Below, in pieces: positions 1 through 14,300 of a stretch of DNA of 64,000 nt. Every line of letters starts with the position of its first letter. The stretch's first letter is position 1. Location of the stretch: positions 2,046,001-2,110,000 of the forward strand of contig JADNRZ010000002.1 of NCBI GenBank assembly GCA_015501605.1, in the 5' to 3' direction. A model generated the notes under the pieces. The model did no database searches, was not told the DNA's origin, and saw only the letters and a program-made list of their open reading frames with translations. Source of the DNA: Panaeolus papilionaceus. Its lineage: Eukaryota > Basidiomycota > Agaricomycetes > Agaricales. The position numbers and the translations under genes are program-made.

Positions 1-1005
<1,005 letters not shown>

Positions 1006-1154
1006 GGAAGAGTCACAAGAATTCAACAGGTGAACATCAAAAACCTGTTTTAAGTGTTTGTAGCCCGTAAATCCTGATCGGCGTCTAACCAAGCAAACAC
1101 AAATATCGCAACTTTCATTGCCACATTAGACTTTCGCGTCATTATAAGTGACTA

Positions 1155-2717
1155 TCAGAACTTTTGTACATCTTCCTCCAAGCACTTGATTAAATTATGC
1201 CTCTTTTCGCCCACTGTCCACTTTTCTGATGGTGCTTCACCGATCTCCTGGAAAAAAGGCTCAACGCAAACCTTGGCCATCGACTCGAATAAATCTTCCA
1301 AAATCCAAGTCAGTCTGGGGCCAGTCATCTCGATCGCAGGCTCCGCATTGATTTCAAGGAGCTTCGCCTGAAGCGGTTGTTCAATGTTGTCTGGATCATG
1401 GCGAACCAAGAAATCAACTCCAAACAGTTCGAACGCATTGGGCATAGGCTGATCAAGCAACGAGGTTTAGAAAAAAAAAGTCTTGCTGGGTACCGTTACC
1501 GGCTTACCTGAAAGTGAATTGGATTTTGTGTCGCAGCTTTAAACGTCTCCGCCATGATGGTCGAAATTTGGGAGATGATCTCGCTGAACATCTCCTTTGT
1601 GAGTATTTGGTCAGACGATCCAGATAAGATGGTGTGGTTTTCAAGTTCATCGAGTAGTCGAACATTTAACTCTCCAGTGTCATCTACTTGGAGACATGTA
1701 TTTGTGAGATGTGGTCCCAGGTCTATGTCTGTAGGATCATCGTCGTCCTTAATCTCCGGTAGTGCATATGGCGCAGCCGAAAATAGTGCTAGAATGCGGT
1801 CATACACGTAGAGTGTAATGCCTCCCGAAGCAACACAGTAAACACGTAAATGAAACTAAAAAGAGAAAATGTTTAATCAGTATTTTGCATTTTGTTGTCT
1901 TTCAGCATACAGACTTTGCGACCTGTAAGATCTGATACATTTCGAGGTGTTGTTCTCTCAGTTGGATCAACGAGCAGAGGGTCCGCAACATATTCCTTCA
2001 AGGCTGTAAATTTTGAATGAAGCGGGCAGCAAACAAGCAATGTCATACTTGGATAACAAAGTGTCGAAGCTGGGATGTCACGACCGCAGTGTCGCGGTAA
2101 TCCTCAGCTTCTGCATTTTCATTGACAACGTCCTCGTTTTCTCCTTCAGAATCAGCATCTTCCTGTTCGAAAGATTCAAAAATTTGCTGCAACGCATCTT
2201 TGCTGTTAAATAATCTTATTCCCATTCCTCGATCCGCCATTCCTCTGGATTTTTAGTCAGGGTTTTTAATAAATTAAAGGAAAGCGTTCATCGCTCACGG
2301 CTTTAAAATCCACCAAGATTGACGGGCTTCGAGAGCGTCCCCCAATTCCCAAAGTTCGTCCGTCCACATCTCATCTAGTTCGTCCGCGAAACTAAGCTCG
2401 ATTTCTGCTGTTTGAGGCCATGCTTTCGTTAGTACAGAATCGGGGTTTTTTGTTACATGGGTGTGTATGATGCGAGATAGATAATGCTTCCGTATGAGAG
2501 CCTTGCGAAAAATGTAGCTAGATGACAAGATACGTTCCCTCTCTGAATGAGCGAGCTCATGATCGATGTCATCGTAAGTTGCCCATTGGAGTAGTGGTCG
2601 ATTTTTTAAATGGTCCTTTGTTATAAATGTAACTGGAGTTGTTATAGAATTGAGGGCTTTTCGAATTAAACGATCTGTGAGAGGGGCTGAAGGCCAGGAA
2701 AGATACGCGGTGATCAT
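1155..2717 (-). CDS. Tubulin-tyrosine-ligase-family protein (PBY1-like)
   Basis: An ATP-grasp protein of the tubulin-tyrosine ligase (TTL) family, which ligates an amino acid to a protein C-terminus; the yeast relative is the P-body protein Pby1. At least four exons are needed. The first (start 2717) ends WWILKP, and after an intron at about 2246-2298 the motif MADRGMGIRLF follows, the classic TTL nucleotide-binding stretch. The next joint gives RHFVIQ-EYVADPLLVDP if the intron ends at about 1995. Then come LYVYDRILALFSAAPY and HLTNTCLQ, and the last exon has FELFGVDFLV and LLEINAEPAIEMTGP, the metal/ATP-binding end of the fold. Yeast Pby1 carries an N-terminal SurE-like domain that I do not see here. 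Substrate is not predictable; tubulin is not assured. Confidence 0.83.
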
Positions 2718-2882
2718 GAGGGACAGGGTTCAAGGGAAGATGAGTTATGTAATCAAAAAACTATTCTGCATGTGTTTTTCCAAAATTAGTGATCCTGAAT
2801 TTCTCCGCAAAGTCGCGTCTTCCTACCTTGACGACTTCGACCATTGAACCCCAGGTTTCTTTCAGTCTTTCATTATCATATT

Positions 2883-3971
2883 ATGCTCGGTTTATTTCAA
2901 CTTTTTTATCAACCAACCTTTACACAAGGTTTAATTATTGGACAATTATCCATTCTAATCCTTCTCGGAACAATTCTCAAATATCTCTTCCTTGAGTCTT
3001 CTCAACACCCGTACGAGGCAACGGCTTATCACCAACAAGTTGATAAGAACCCAGGAATGAGAAAACGCCATATATCACCCCTTCCAGATGCCATTCAAAT
3101 CGATTCCGAGGCCTTTGAATCTGCGGATTGGTTTAATACGCTCCTGAAGCAGGTACGTCAGTCACACTCTCAAGGTACCTCGGTCCATACTCAAAAGTAC
3201 TTCAAGATTCTGGAAGTGTATCGTTCAAAGTTAAGGGATGATACCCTTGGGTCTGAGGGTGACGAGATAGCCAGAAAGCGCATAGAGAGCTTTGTGAATT
3301 CAATACGTCCAAAAGGCTTCGTGGTACCATCACACTCGCTCGTGCATCATATCCTACAACTTACCATGGCGTTTAGGACCATATAACCATACATTCCGTA
3401 AACCTTGGAGTTTCTGCACCATCTCTATACAATGCACGCCTACGCCAAGACTCACGCGAGTCGCCTGCGGCAAGTCTGGTTCTCATCCTCTAGCGAGTAT
3501 TCCACTAATTCTTCTCACAGGAGATAGAATTCGATGCCTCTTACACTGATACGATATCTCTGTCTTTGTCGACTTCATACCTCTTCAACTATCCAACAAC
3601 TTCCTTCGCCAGACTACCTATTTCTTTAACCATCTCACTTTCGCAATTCAAGTCCTCCGTATGTTGTGACACCATCAGCAGCTCTTGTATGCAATATTTA
3701 ACTGTTGATATTGCAGATCACTGTTCAGACACCCCCCAATAGTGACGCAGTCCCAAAGCTCGCTTTAACGATTGCACCCGACTTTGTTCTTGATTTGACG
3801 ACCACCTCGCTCATGGGCAGTCGCGCAAAGCTTGCCAACGTTCCAAAACTGCACGAGTTAATACAACATCAAGTTAGACGCGTGCTGCAAGCACGCGCAA
3901 CTTGGAGTGTTAATCTTCCAGGTTTAGCAAACCAGCCCATCGCTGAACCTACTAAAAGTGAAAAGCTATAG
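2883..3971 (+). CDS. MMM1: MMM1, ERMES subunit with SMP lipid-transfer domain
   Basis: ER-anchored subunit of the ER-mitochondria encounter structure, which tethers ER to mitochondria and moves phospholipids through its SMP domain. The first ATG is at 2883. Residues about 8-35 (FTQGLIIGQLSILILLGTIL) are the conserved single membrane anchor. ESADWFNTLLKQ opens the SMP domain. A 45-base stop-free intron, 3153-3197, appears to join it to YFKILEVYRSKL. A later exon reads EIEFDASYTDTISLSLSTS and FNYPTTSFARLPISLTISLS; the last reads DFVLDLTTTSLMGSRAKLANVPKLHELI and ends at 3971. These are textbook MMM1 motifs. Middle exon limits (about 3330-3700) are approximate. It shares a short divergent promoter with the ligase-like gene. 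Confidence 0.9.
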
Positions 3972-4085
3972 CACCCGTTCGTTTTCTTTTATACCCAATG
4001 GGTTCGTTGCGCATATTTAATATTGCATCTTGTATTATTCGTGTTATTATTATTGACCGTTCCGTCCTGTACCATAGATCAGCAG

Positions 4086-4877
4086 TTAAATACCTAATCG
4101 TTCAAGCCAGTCTTCCACTACAGACAGCAGTTCCGAATCATTCTGCAGGTTGCTTACCGACAACGTTTCCACGTCTTCGTCTTGACAGATACGATTATTC
4201 TCTTTCAGCTCTCTGATACTTTGCTCCGTGTCAATGACAACAATGGGGAAGTAAGGCTCGTAGTCAAATTCCGGAAGTTTGTTGGGGAGCAGACCTCCCT
4301 CCAGAGATTGATTGGAAACAGGTGGTGAAATTAGAACCATGCCTGCAGCTGGATTAGAGGAAATGTATGATTCTGCGATGAGACACGACGCAGAGCGCGC
4401 AATGACGACAGGGGGGAAGGGAATGGTTGAAAGTCGCATAGCTGAAACGAGCTCTTTATTATTGGGGCAAGTGAGTTGGGATAAATAATTGAATTACATA
4501 GATTCGTCGTCGTACCTGACTCGTAGGCTAAAATCATCTCGGGTGAATCCTGTTTTGTCGCCTGCTGTACTTCAAGATCACTTTGAACACATGTAAAGCC
4601 CTTTTCTGCGAGCATACTGGATAACGTTGTCATTCTATATATTGTTGAAGTTATTATTTTCAATGACAATATGCAATTTATATAATTACCCCTCAGAGGA
4701 TTTTGGGTCCAATGAGGACGCGGATACGAAAAGCAAAGGTGTCGGTATTTGTCGAGTCGCGGAAGACGGAGGAGAGCGATAAATGGTGGACGACGAAGAA
4801 TTGAGTCGGAATGATATTTGTGAGAGTAACTGCCCCTTGAGCTTTTGAGAGATACAAGCAAAGGCGAATGGATACAT
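4086..4877 (-). CDS. Small alpha/beta-hydrolase-like protein, possibly mitochondrial
   Basis: A small protein of unproven function built from three exons. The first, from the ATG at 4875-4877, has a basic, serine-rich start (FACISQKLKGQLLSQISFRL) resembling a mitochondrial presequence. An intron at about 4630-4685 joins ...SLDPKSSEG to MTTLSSMLAEKGFTCVQSDL; a second (about 4440-4517) joins AYES to RLSTIPFPPVVIARSASCLI. The order strand - 'EKGF' helix - VVIARSASCLIAESYI - AGMVLISPP - FPIVVID resembles an alpha/beta-hydrolase core, with ARSAS at the nucleophile elbow, though it is not a clean G-X-S-X-G. It ends EDWLERLGI. Similar unannotated proteins occur in other basidiomycetes as far as I recall. 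An inactive hydrolase fold is equally possible. Confidence 0.55.
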
Positions 4878-5266
4878 GGCTATTGTTAGATTTCACATTG
4901 ATTGAGACAGAATTATTGAAACGATGTTCAAGCTGCGGGGTTTTAAAACAGCTCCTTTCCTAAGTAAGCCCTGGGACCCGAACTTGTCGAACATGAATCT
5001 CATTTTATTGCGAATACTACTCAACTTGCTAGAAATATTTATTAGACTGGTATGTAATGTATAAAAACAATTCATTACATAGAACACTGCTGCAAAAGCA
5101 CGCGGATTCCAGAGTCTAGTGTAGCAGGCAGCATGCCTTCATTTGATCATGAGACTAACTATCACTGTCCGCATGACCTGGAACCTTATCGCACATCTTG
5201 GGCGTCTATAACCTATGTCCTACTCTGCTCCTACCAACAACATCTAACCCTTTCATCGCTTGTACC
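4878..5266. promoter_or_regulatory. Divergent intergenic region upstream of RdRP 1
   Basis: A 389-base gap between two divergent genes, so it must hold both promoters. A TATA-like TATAAAAA lies at 5060-5067 on the plus strand, about 200 bases before the polymerase ATG. The ATG itself sits in a strong context (ACCATGG, 5264-5270). No other gene or repeat was seen. Confidence 0.45.
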
Positions 5267-8200
5267 ATGGAGTTATTCATGCGCAATGTTCCACCGAACA
5301 TTACCACCACACAGCTTACCCTCTCCCTTGCCACCGTATTGCACGGTCACCTCTTCCAACATCTTTCAGAAACCCCTGTTAATTTCCACGTCTATCTGTT
5401 CCCTGACAAAAGAAATGCCATTCAGCGCAACTCTGGACTTGGAGCTTTGACCCTTCCTAGCGAAGCATATGGCCGACTCTTCTTAGATTATCATCAAAGG
5501 GGCCAGATACGCTTCAATACGAATATTTTATTTTCCATTAGCCGAAAACCTCCTCGTGAAGACATTCTACGAGAAATTCTGGATCTTCCCTATGTAAACC
5601 CCGGTGTTGCAGAGGAGAGGCGAAGGCGTACCGAACGTCTAGATCAAGAACATATCCTAATCAACGAGCTCCAGTTTTGTTGGATGTGTCGTGACGGCAC
5701 CCTTTCTGTTGAGCTAGAGGAGGAATGCGCAGGCCGCTGCCTCTTGCGCTTCGACAACGAGCGCCGGGAGATCAGGGTAGAAATCATCTTTAACGATCAC
5801 CCGGGAACATACCGTATTGCAATGCCTTACGCCAACGTGAATTATGCGAACGCGCATTGGTATGCCCGAACTCAAACGGTCATTATTTTTGACCTCAATT
5901 CACCTCCCAAGTACGAAGTCTCTTATGAGGGCCAGTCACAGAGACAAAGGTTGTCCTCCTTACCTATCCCAGGACATGCGACTGTGGCCCCATATGCCTC
6001 AGTAATGATTCGCGTAGTCTGTCGCTCGACCGCAGAACTAGACCACTTCCACGATCTAGCGCAGACGGCCCAGTTCAATAATCTGGGAGATGAAGAGACC
6101 CCGATTGACAAAGACAGACGCATCTTCGCAGAGAGCTCTTTGGATCGCTTTCAGGCGTACCTGCATAAATTCAATTGGCGTGTCGCCTTTCAACTGGAAG
6201 GTCTTTTGCGTAGCCTCACTGTCGATGTCAGGGAAATCCTCAGGCTTTTGCCTCGTGTGAGGGCTGTCGTAAAGTCCAAGGGCAAGGAATTTGCGTCGCA
6301 GCTGCTCCGAAGATTCCGAGACGAACTACACAAAGCATGGGTAGCCAACGAGGACATTGACCAGATCGCCCTTCTGGCAAGCCTAGAAGGGGAGCTCGAC
6401 AAAGGCGATACACTAGACTCCCTTGTTCCGCTGGAGGGTAACTACTACCATGCCTATACAGTTCTTATTGGCCCAACAACGATGCGGCTGCAAGGACCGA
6501 CAATCGAACAGAGCAACCGTGTTATTAGATCATACGACACAGAAAATCACGATTCATTTCTTCGTGTTAGTTTCGTGGATGAAGTGGACCTTCGGTACCG
6601 CTTTGATCGCGAGATCGACGGGGCAGCATTTATTCGAAACCGTATTGGACCTATACTAAAAGAAGGTCTACACATTGCTGGGAGGAAGTTCGAATTCCTG
6701 GCGTACTCCCAGTCTGCGCTCAAGGAGCATTCTGTTTGGTTTGTAGTGTCTTGTCATATATATACCGCTGGTCCATACATACTCACTTTATGGTTCGTTT
6801 GCGGACTGACAGGTTTGTTAAAGGCTTCCGTGATCCTACACAAGGTTATATCGATGCTAGGAAAATTATCCAAAGTCTTGGGGACTTTTCACTCCGCGAC
6901 CAGGACCTAGTTCGCTGTCCTGCACGATATGCCGCCAGGTTGTCTCAAGCGTTCACAGCCACCGACGCTGTAAACGTCGTCGTAGACAGCGTTAGGGAAG
7001 TAGGGGACATTGAAGTGGAAACCAATGGCAGAAAGTACCAATTCACAGATGGTGTTGGAACCATATCCGACGAACTGGCGCGTGAAATGTGGGCTCAATT
7101 AAAGGCCGTCAAGAAGAAGGGGCGCAGCAGGGTCCCTCATCCAAAGGCCTACCAAATTCGCTTCAAAGGCTCGAAAGGCATGCTCTCTGTGGACCACGAG
7201 TTGCGAGGATTGGTCATGACCCTCCGCCCTTCTATGATCAAGTTTGAAGCGCCGGAGGACATGAATGTTATTGAAATAGCCCGTGCATTTGATCGCCCAG
7301 GGGAGTATTTTCTCAACAGGCCACTCATCATGCTCATGGAGGGTTTGGGAGTTCCATACTCCACATTCAAGACATACCAGGACAGGGCTGTTGAACAAAC
7401 TCGCAATGCTACTCGATCACTAGAAGAAGCTGCTGATCTTATGGCAAGCTATGGTTTGGGCACCGCCTACCGTATCCCTTCCATTCTGCACCATCTGGCG
7501 AAACAGCCAATGTATCTAGAATCCCTTCCCAACAATCAGTTCTATCAAAAGATGCTGACATTTTCCGTCAACCATGCTCTCAGAATGTTGAAGAACAAGG
7601 CGTCTATTCCAATACCTGGCGCATGGACTCTTGTCGGGGTTGCAGATGTCCACAGCTACTTAAAACCGAATGAAATATTCGCACACGTCAGAACGATAGA
7701 TGGCAAAAGCACATATTTGGATGGACCTGTCCTAATATCACGTTCCCCGACCATCCACCCCGGTGACGTGAGGATCGTCCATGCAATTGGAAGACCTCCA
7801 CGGGGTTCCTGCTTCGAGGTAGAGTCACTTCGGAACACAGTCGTGTTCAGTGTTCAGGGTGAGGATTTTGATGATCGTGAAACAATAACCAAAACTCATA
7901 TATTCCAGGAAATCGCCCTGTTCCATCATGCCTGGGAGGGGGTGACCTCGACGGGGACGTTTATAACCTCATCTCATTGAAGGATCTTCCTGAATTCACA
8001 CCGACACGTCAGAATGAGCCTCCGGCGGAATACAAGCCAGCACCGAAAAAGACATTGGATCGGCCTAGTACGATGGATGATGTCGCTGATTTCGTCATGG
8101 AGTTCATTCATTCTGATGTAAGTATAACACACTGTTGTGCATGGTTCATTACTGACACGATATGGGTACCAAGGTCGTCGGAATTGTTGCCACCAATTGG

Positions 8201-9019
8201 TTGATAATCGCTGACCAAAGTACAGAAGGAATTTTTGATCGGGATTGCATCCAGCTTGCTCAAATCCACAGTGACGCTGTCGATTATCCGAAATCTGGAA
8301 AACCGGTTGCTGTTGAAAGAATCCCTAAGCTGAAGCGCAAAAGCAAACCAGACTGGAACGCGCCAGAGACAGTGGATATCAACAAATCTGATTACTATAT
8401 CAGCCACCGAGCAATAGGAAAATTGTTTCGAGCCATCGATCTCCCTATAGAGCATCCAGGTCCTCGAAATTCCAGACGGCAGCGACAGGTACGACGCGAA
8501 AGAGGTGTTGAGGAGTTGAGCCGTCGTATGGCCAATTTGGACGTAGACGATAATGACATCTTATTCCATACTGTGGAGGAAAGGGTCCAAGATTTTATGG
8601 ATACTGATGAAGTACCATCCGCAGATAATACGAACGACATAGCCCGAATTTTCCGGCGTTATAGTAATGAGCTGCAGGCCATTTGTAGCACAACAACTCT
8701 ATCCAATCATCGAAGACACACGCTTTCGGAAGAAGAGGCAGTTGTGGGCACGATAGTGGAGAAAAGTTCCCAACCACGTCGACGCAAGGAGCTGATGTCG
8801 ACCTTGCGAGAGAAAACGACACGCTTGGTGGAAGGGGCCAGGGAAGCACTGGAAGGTGATGATAGTGTTAATGTTGACGGATGGCTTCAGCGCAGCTGGG
8901 TCGCATTTCAATTAGCCAAGGCGAATCAGACCCAGTTTGGAGCTCAGTCCTTTGGATGGGTAGCTTTGGGAAGTATTTTGGACGCTGTCACAGAGATAAA
9001 GGCAGAGATGGAGAACTAG
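5267..9019 (+). CDS. RNA-dependent RNA polymerase, QDE-1/RDR type (paralogue 1)
   Basis: A cellular RNA-dependent RNA polymerase of RNA silencing, which makes double-stranded RNA for Dicer. Four exons: 5267-6738, 6813-7858, 7909-8117 and 8174-9019, giving 1,190 residues in one frame. Each joint restores conserved text: HSVW-FVKGFRDP, VFSVQG-NRPVPSCLGGGD and EFIHSD-VVGIVATNWLI. The catalytic double-psi-barrel motif DLDGD is residues 852-856 (7944-7958), inside GGGDLDGDVYNL. Upstream signature stretches are YQFTDGVGTISDELA, PKAYQIRFKGSKGMLSVD and the LNRPLIMLMEGLGVP segment. The start was chosen for its ACCATGG context and because it aligns with paralogue 2 (MELFMRNVPP versus MSEVFIRRVPQ). The motif is eukaryotic, not a viral GDD. 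RPB8 begins only 143 bases after its stop. Confidence 0.95.
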
Positions 9020-9162
9020 GGTGGAGATCAGTATGCTGGTTGTATAAGTGGGTAGTTAAGTATAATAGATCCTGGTCTTGAATTCTATTGATCACATGAT
9101 GTCCTGAGTGTTGACAAGATTGACAATTAGTATGAAAAGTTGAGGCTTAACCCTGTTCAACA

Positions 9163-9801
9163 ATGGCCACAGCGAGCTCGAGTATTGTGTTCGACGATAT
9201 CTTCACAATTAACGCCATCGATAAGGAGGGAAAAAAATTTGACAGAGGTTCGACCTTTTTTCTTAATTATTCTTCTCCGCATTGATGATCTTCAAGTCTC
9301 CAGACTGTACGCTCATTCAAAAAACTATGACATGAATTTAACTCTGGACTACAATGTCGAGCTATTTCCCCTTCAAGTGGATCAAAGTTTTGCCCTTGCT
9401 CTAGCATCCTCGCTTAGCCGTACTGGTCCTGCTCCTGGTACCAGCAATTCGGACGCTGCTGCTGAAGCAGAACGAAATACATGGCGGCCAGATGGCAAAG
9501 GGACCAAAGGGGGTTTAGATGACGATTATGACTATGTCATGTATGGAAAGGTAGGTATTTACCTTTCTGCGCCAATATTTAAACTGACCATTTTATTTCA
9601 GATTTACAGATTTGACGGTCAGATGGAGGATACCGTTGTGTAGGTTCCGTATACTTGACATTGTGGCTCAGATCTTAACTGTTCTATCGCAGCACGGCTT
9701 ACATTTCATTCGGTGGCTTACTCATGTCGTTGACTGGGTCATACAGACATCTTACCAACATTGTTCTGGGTGATAACATTTATCTACTGATGCGAAAGTA
9801 G
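9163..9801 (+). CDS. RPB8: RPB8 (RPABC3), shared subunit of RNA polymerases I, II and III
   Basis: The common small subunit of all three nuclear RNA polymerases. The start at 9163 gives MATASSSIVFDDIFTINAID. The first intron starts at 9249 (AGA G|GTTCGA) and joins KKFDR to VSRLYAHSKNYDMNL, the family's characteristic N-terminal stretch. LDYNVELFPLQVDQSFALAL follows, then an acidic DDDYDYVMYGK, an intron, IYRFDGQMEDTVV, another intron, and the C-terminal ISFGGLLMSLTGSYRHL and NIYLLMRK, ending at TAG 9799-9801. Length and ending (YLLMRK) match the family. It is head-to-tail behind RdRP 1. Confidence 0.93.
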
Positions 9802-10032
9802 TCCTTGTGGCTATTCAGCTTTTGTGTCTGTCGTACCCAAGTGCCGCGCCTTTGAGCAACATTCGAGTACAGTAATCGTCATACCATAAGTTGGACGAGC
9901 TGTAAAGGCGAGCATAACAACAATTCAAAAGTATTATACAATAGTGCGATATCTTAGCTACTAACTACATCCTGGAAATGTTTAGGTGAAATATACTGTA
10001 TAACAAGCATCCCAAAGCACATTCGTGGCTTC

Positions 10033-11065
10033 TCATGACATCCTGAAAATTTGTAGCCCAGATGGATTGTCCACTCCGAAAAACTTGGCAAGCTTCACCA
10101 CGCGACGTTGACTGATGTCCGACAGTTCATCATCATCCTCGTCTCCAGCCTCTGACTGATTTTTATAGAGACTGACAATCTCTGACACATCATCGCGAGA
10201 AAGATCCAAGAAACTGTCTTCGGTCTCACTTGGAGCAGAGTTAAATTCATCCCAATCCCCCGGACCACCAGTTTTCGTCATGGCTGGAGGGGGCACATCA
10301 CTAAATATCTACACACGGTCAGCTTTGGCATTTTTCAGAGGCAAGAGACATAACACACCTGCTTCATCTTCCAATGTCGCTTCATCAGGCTTTGACGATG
10401 GAGGAGTTTTGGAGAATGTGCAGCGGGGTGAGACATCGTAATATCTTCTTCTTCCAGGTCCACTTCTTCATCACTACATGTTAGAAGAAGTCCCGGTGTG
10501 TGGGGAAATTCCGATGGGCTGCCATCGCTCCAGCTACTGGTGCTGGGTGTCAGGAGCTCGTTTCGTCTGTCTGGCACAATCCGAGTTTCCGCCACACTCA
10601 TGCTCAGGAATTTTTTCGAGGCCGTGGTGATGGTGTATGCCTCTGAGACCAAGTCCTCTATGACATCTCCTTCTTCCTCCAACTCATCATGCGCACCAAG
10701 CGTTGGATATCCGAGTAGCGAAGAGTCACCACCATAACGTTGATCTGGCTTATTGGGCCGGGCTCTCTGAGCGTCTTTGTTGTCGAGGTCGGTTACGTCT
10801 AACGTGCGGATGGTGCGAATCGTTCTTCCGTTCTTTCCGGCACGCGCAACCTGGATCCGAGTCATTTCCTGCCTGTTCATGAAAGGTCAGATCCCAGCGC
10901 TTAATAGGAAACAGCCTGGAGGTCAGAAATATCCTCACCTACGCTGTGTTGACAACTGCGTGGTGGTGGGGATGCAAGCGGTTCTTCGACTTCACTGGCA
11001 CAAGGGCCAATGTATAACCTCCCCGAACTTTATTAACCCATTATCTTGCCGATTTTGACAGGCAT
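10033..11065 (-). CDS. Uncharacterised acidic protein
   Basis: I do not recognise this protein. A consistent model starts at the ATG 11063-11065 (MPVKIGKIM), splices to KSKNRLHPHHHAVVNTA, then through a GTAGGT donor to QEMTRIQVARAGKNGRTIRT. The middle is acidic and probably disordered (ELEEEGDVIEDLVSEAY; DEEVDLEEED). After an intron at about 10313-10373 the C-terminal exon reads GDWDEFNSAPSETEDSFLDL, then VSEIVSLYKNQ and finally QRRVVKLAKFFGVDNPSGLQ. The short basic N-terminus and the C-terminal RRVVKLAKFFG helix are the parts most likely to be conserved. No membrane segment or signal peptide is seen. The coding call rests on splice-consistent frames and amino-acid composition. Confidence 0.5.
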
Positions 11066-11357
11066 AGTTTTAGCGGCTGACGTCCATCGATATAGCCCAC
11101 TTAAATACTGCCAATTAACGTTGCGTTATTAAACTAAACAAGGATATGAAATAAGGTAATTATAGGCATGTCAATTTCCGACAAAATCCCCGGGGTTATA
11201 AGGATGCTGGAGTTAGCAACGCAACGTTTTCCGTATTAGTACAAAGCTACTGAAGTAAAGAACTTTACTGTCCTAAAAATGTCCTGTAGGACTTAGATAG
11301 ATTTAGAAATAAATTAATACACGCCGCTCCAAGGCAGTCATCTTCACCCTAAAACCT

Positions 11358-14300
11358 TTAGTCATCGAAAGGCGGATCACTCTTCAACCAAGAAGCTACT
11401 TTGAACGATGAAGGGACGTGAACCAATGATACTCGCTGTGCACACCGTGTCCGGTGCCATTCTTCGGCTTCTTCATCGGATTCTTGATGGTACGTTTTTT
11501 GTCTCTCGGTGGACGAGCGAGCACTGGCCATCGATGGCCGTGGCGCAGGTGTGTGCGAGCCATTTGATATCGGCGCTTCATGCTGACTGGAAGACAAGAA
11601 CAAGTCTTCCGCGGAAGACCAGTCAAATCCAAAGTCAACAGCTGAATGATAGGAACCACATGACGACGATGCACGGTTTCGGGTGAGGGGGGTGTTGAGA
11701 CCAGCCGGGAGTGTGGTTTCAGTGGGGGACATGACCAACCCACCTGTCTGTTTGTCTGGTGATAGTGTCATAAGAGGCAGCGAACGCCTGCTTCGCAGAG
11801 TCTCTTTCGCTATACGCAAAGCCACGTCTTTCGACTCTTCCCATGCAAGAGTTTCGGAGGTAAGGTCGTTTCGGAGAATGAAAAGGTGACATCTAAACTT
11901 CTCCATGTCTAGCCTAGCCTGTGTAATCTCCCTTGCCATCCCTTGGATTGCCGCGGTAAGACGACTCCTAGTGCTTTTTTGAAACGGGGTCAAGATGACG
12001 ATGTTCCGGATGAACATGCGATGTGCACTAAGACGGGGCTCCATAGCGGCTATCTTGGTCTCCAATTCACGAATTTTTGTCTGGATGATGTGAGCGCGGG
12101 ATGAGGCTTTGCGGATCGACTTTTGACGCGGTAGAGGAGATGACACAGGTGAGCTAAATGTATCACCCACAAATGTTGTTTGGGGGGAAAGATGAAGATC
12201 AGCAGGGGAATCATCATCGGCCATTAGGTCGGCTTTGACCTGATCGAAGGTGGCCTTGAATTGTTCTGCACCCTCAATCTCCGGTGCCACTGGTACATCA
12301 TATTCCGAAACTTGGCTATCAAGAGTAGCACTCCGACTAGGTAGGGGCCGTGAAAGGTGATGACCGGCCAGCGTGTCCATCAGGTCGTTGGGAGCATCTG
12401 AACCCCAGGAATGTGGTCTTGAGAGATTAGCCATCTGTTGCATGTCGTGAAGGTGTGAAGTGGCAGCAGCAACACCAGTTAAGTGAATATCCTCGCCAGA
12501 GAGCCCGGGCGGCCGCATTTTGATTCCAGCCGATCTGAAAGCGCTGGCGTAATTAACACGAGAAATCCATTTATCGAGTTCCTGGTCGTCGGATGCTTGA
12601 AGCAACAGTTGGCGGCCATCCATCATAGCGAGCCTCATAGAATGGGCGTACTGTTGTTTTCATCAGCCAACGGAATCAGTCGATCAATGATGAGTCTTAC
12701 CTTCTTGTAGGACCTATCGTATACTGCAATGGCATCCTTGACAGAGAGTATTTCGTCAGGGCGGTTGACGAGAGACGGAAGGGTCTCTCGTGAGGATTTC
12801 ATGCACTGTATCACGTTTGATACAACACTGAAATCGCGGAAAAACAGAAGCTGGGTCCCGGTCAATATAATGCCCCATGTCCTCCATTTTCGATGGCTAG
12901 ATCGTTTGCCGCCCTCTAACAAGTCGTCCTTGCGATTGAGAATTCCCATCTCGGCCACTCTCAAACAACGCGCTTCTGGCGAATGTGTCTGGAATGTGGG
13001 GCTGATAGTAGTGCTGTTGGAGGTGGGCGTAAAGCTTGTAGTAAAGACTGGTCCACTGTTGGCAAAGGGGAAGCCAAGCTTGACCATGCTAGCACCAACA
13101 AAGGAACGGCGTAATTGCTCTCCATCCCAAGCAGAAGAGGTTCCCTTAAAGCTGAAAGGGTTGTCTAATGCGACATGGGATTCAACGTCAACCCGCAAGG
13201 GGTCGAGTAAATTCTGTTAAAGAAACGTCAATACAGTTGCGGGCAACCGTTGGCTTCACTTACATTTACAATCAAATAATAAGGATCGATTTTTTGCGTC
13301 ATTTTAAAGGTGGCTCCATTCGACGAAGGAAAGGCGGAAAGGGGTGCGGGAGAAGGTGAGCTTGCCGCGTTTGGACTCATTCCCAGTTGCCCATCTAATT
13401 CAACAGGGTCTTCAATGAAAATGAATGGCGCGAATACGATGTTATCAAAAAAGCACTTCATATGTGGAGGTGAGACCGTTGTGAAAATACACAGAATCAA
13501 TCTGGGAAAACGCACATCTAGAACCTCTGTTACAATACCAGGCTGCTTTGTATTCTTAATGTAATCCGCTTTGGTCATTTTCCGCTTATTAGAGCGATTG
13601 AATGCATCGGTGTGGAGCATGATCAAGCTGAAGGCTAAGATGTGTGGATGATCTGCTAAAAAAAACATGATAAATATTGGCTGATATTCAAGCAGAACAA
13701 AACTAGCCTTGTGAGGTGAACAACTCTGGGTTACACTGAGTGTAACGGAGTGAAAAGGCCTCGATGACACGATCAATCTGCTGGGTTTCTCTTGGGAGGC
13801 TAACTTCCATGAGTAATTTTCGGAGAGAAACATCTAAGGGTATATCATAAAAATTAAACTGGCTGAAGTAAGTCCGTAAGGCGTTCACATGAAATACATC
13901 TGGGCTGAAAGGATGTTAGAAAGTGAGGGTAACCCTTGTTCGAGAGATGTTGTACCTTGATGCCAATATACTGGCTATATCGGACTTGTTTACAGATAAT
14001 TTCAACCGAGCCAAGTAGATCTCAGGAGATTCACCCTCCTGATCTAACGGACGGGGTATTCTCGATGAGGGAATGGAGGGAAAAGGCAATGAACCTGCGC
14101 ATTGCGTAGGGGATTCGGTATACACAGCAGACTTAGAGGTTGATGTTGGCGAAGACACTTCGTTGGAACTGTGAGTAAACACAGCCATAGACAACCTACG
14201 AAGCAAAGGTGTGCTCGTCTGAGGACGCAACTTCTTTGCTTGTGGACGGTCATCTTCTGCCTTTGCCGTACTGGGGCGAGTAAGTTTACGAGGGAGTGGG

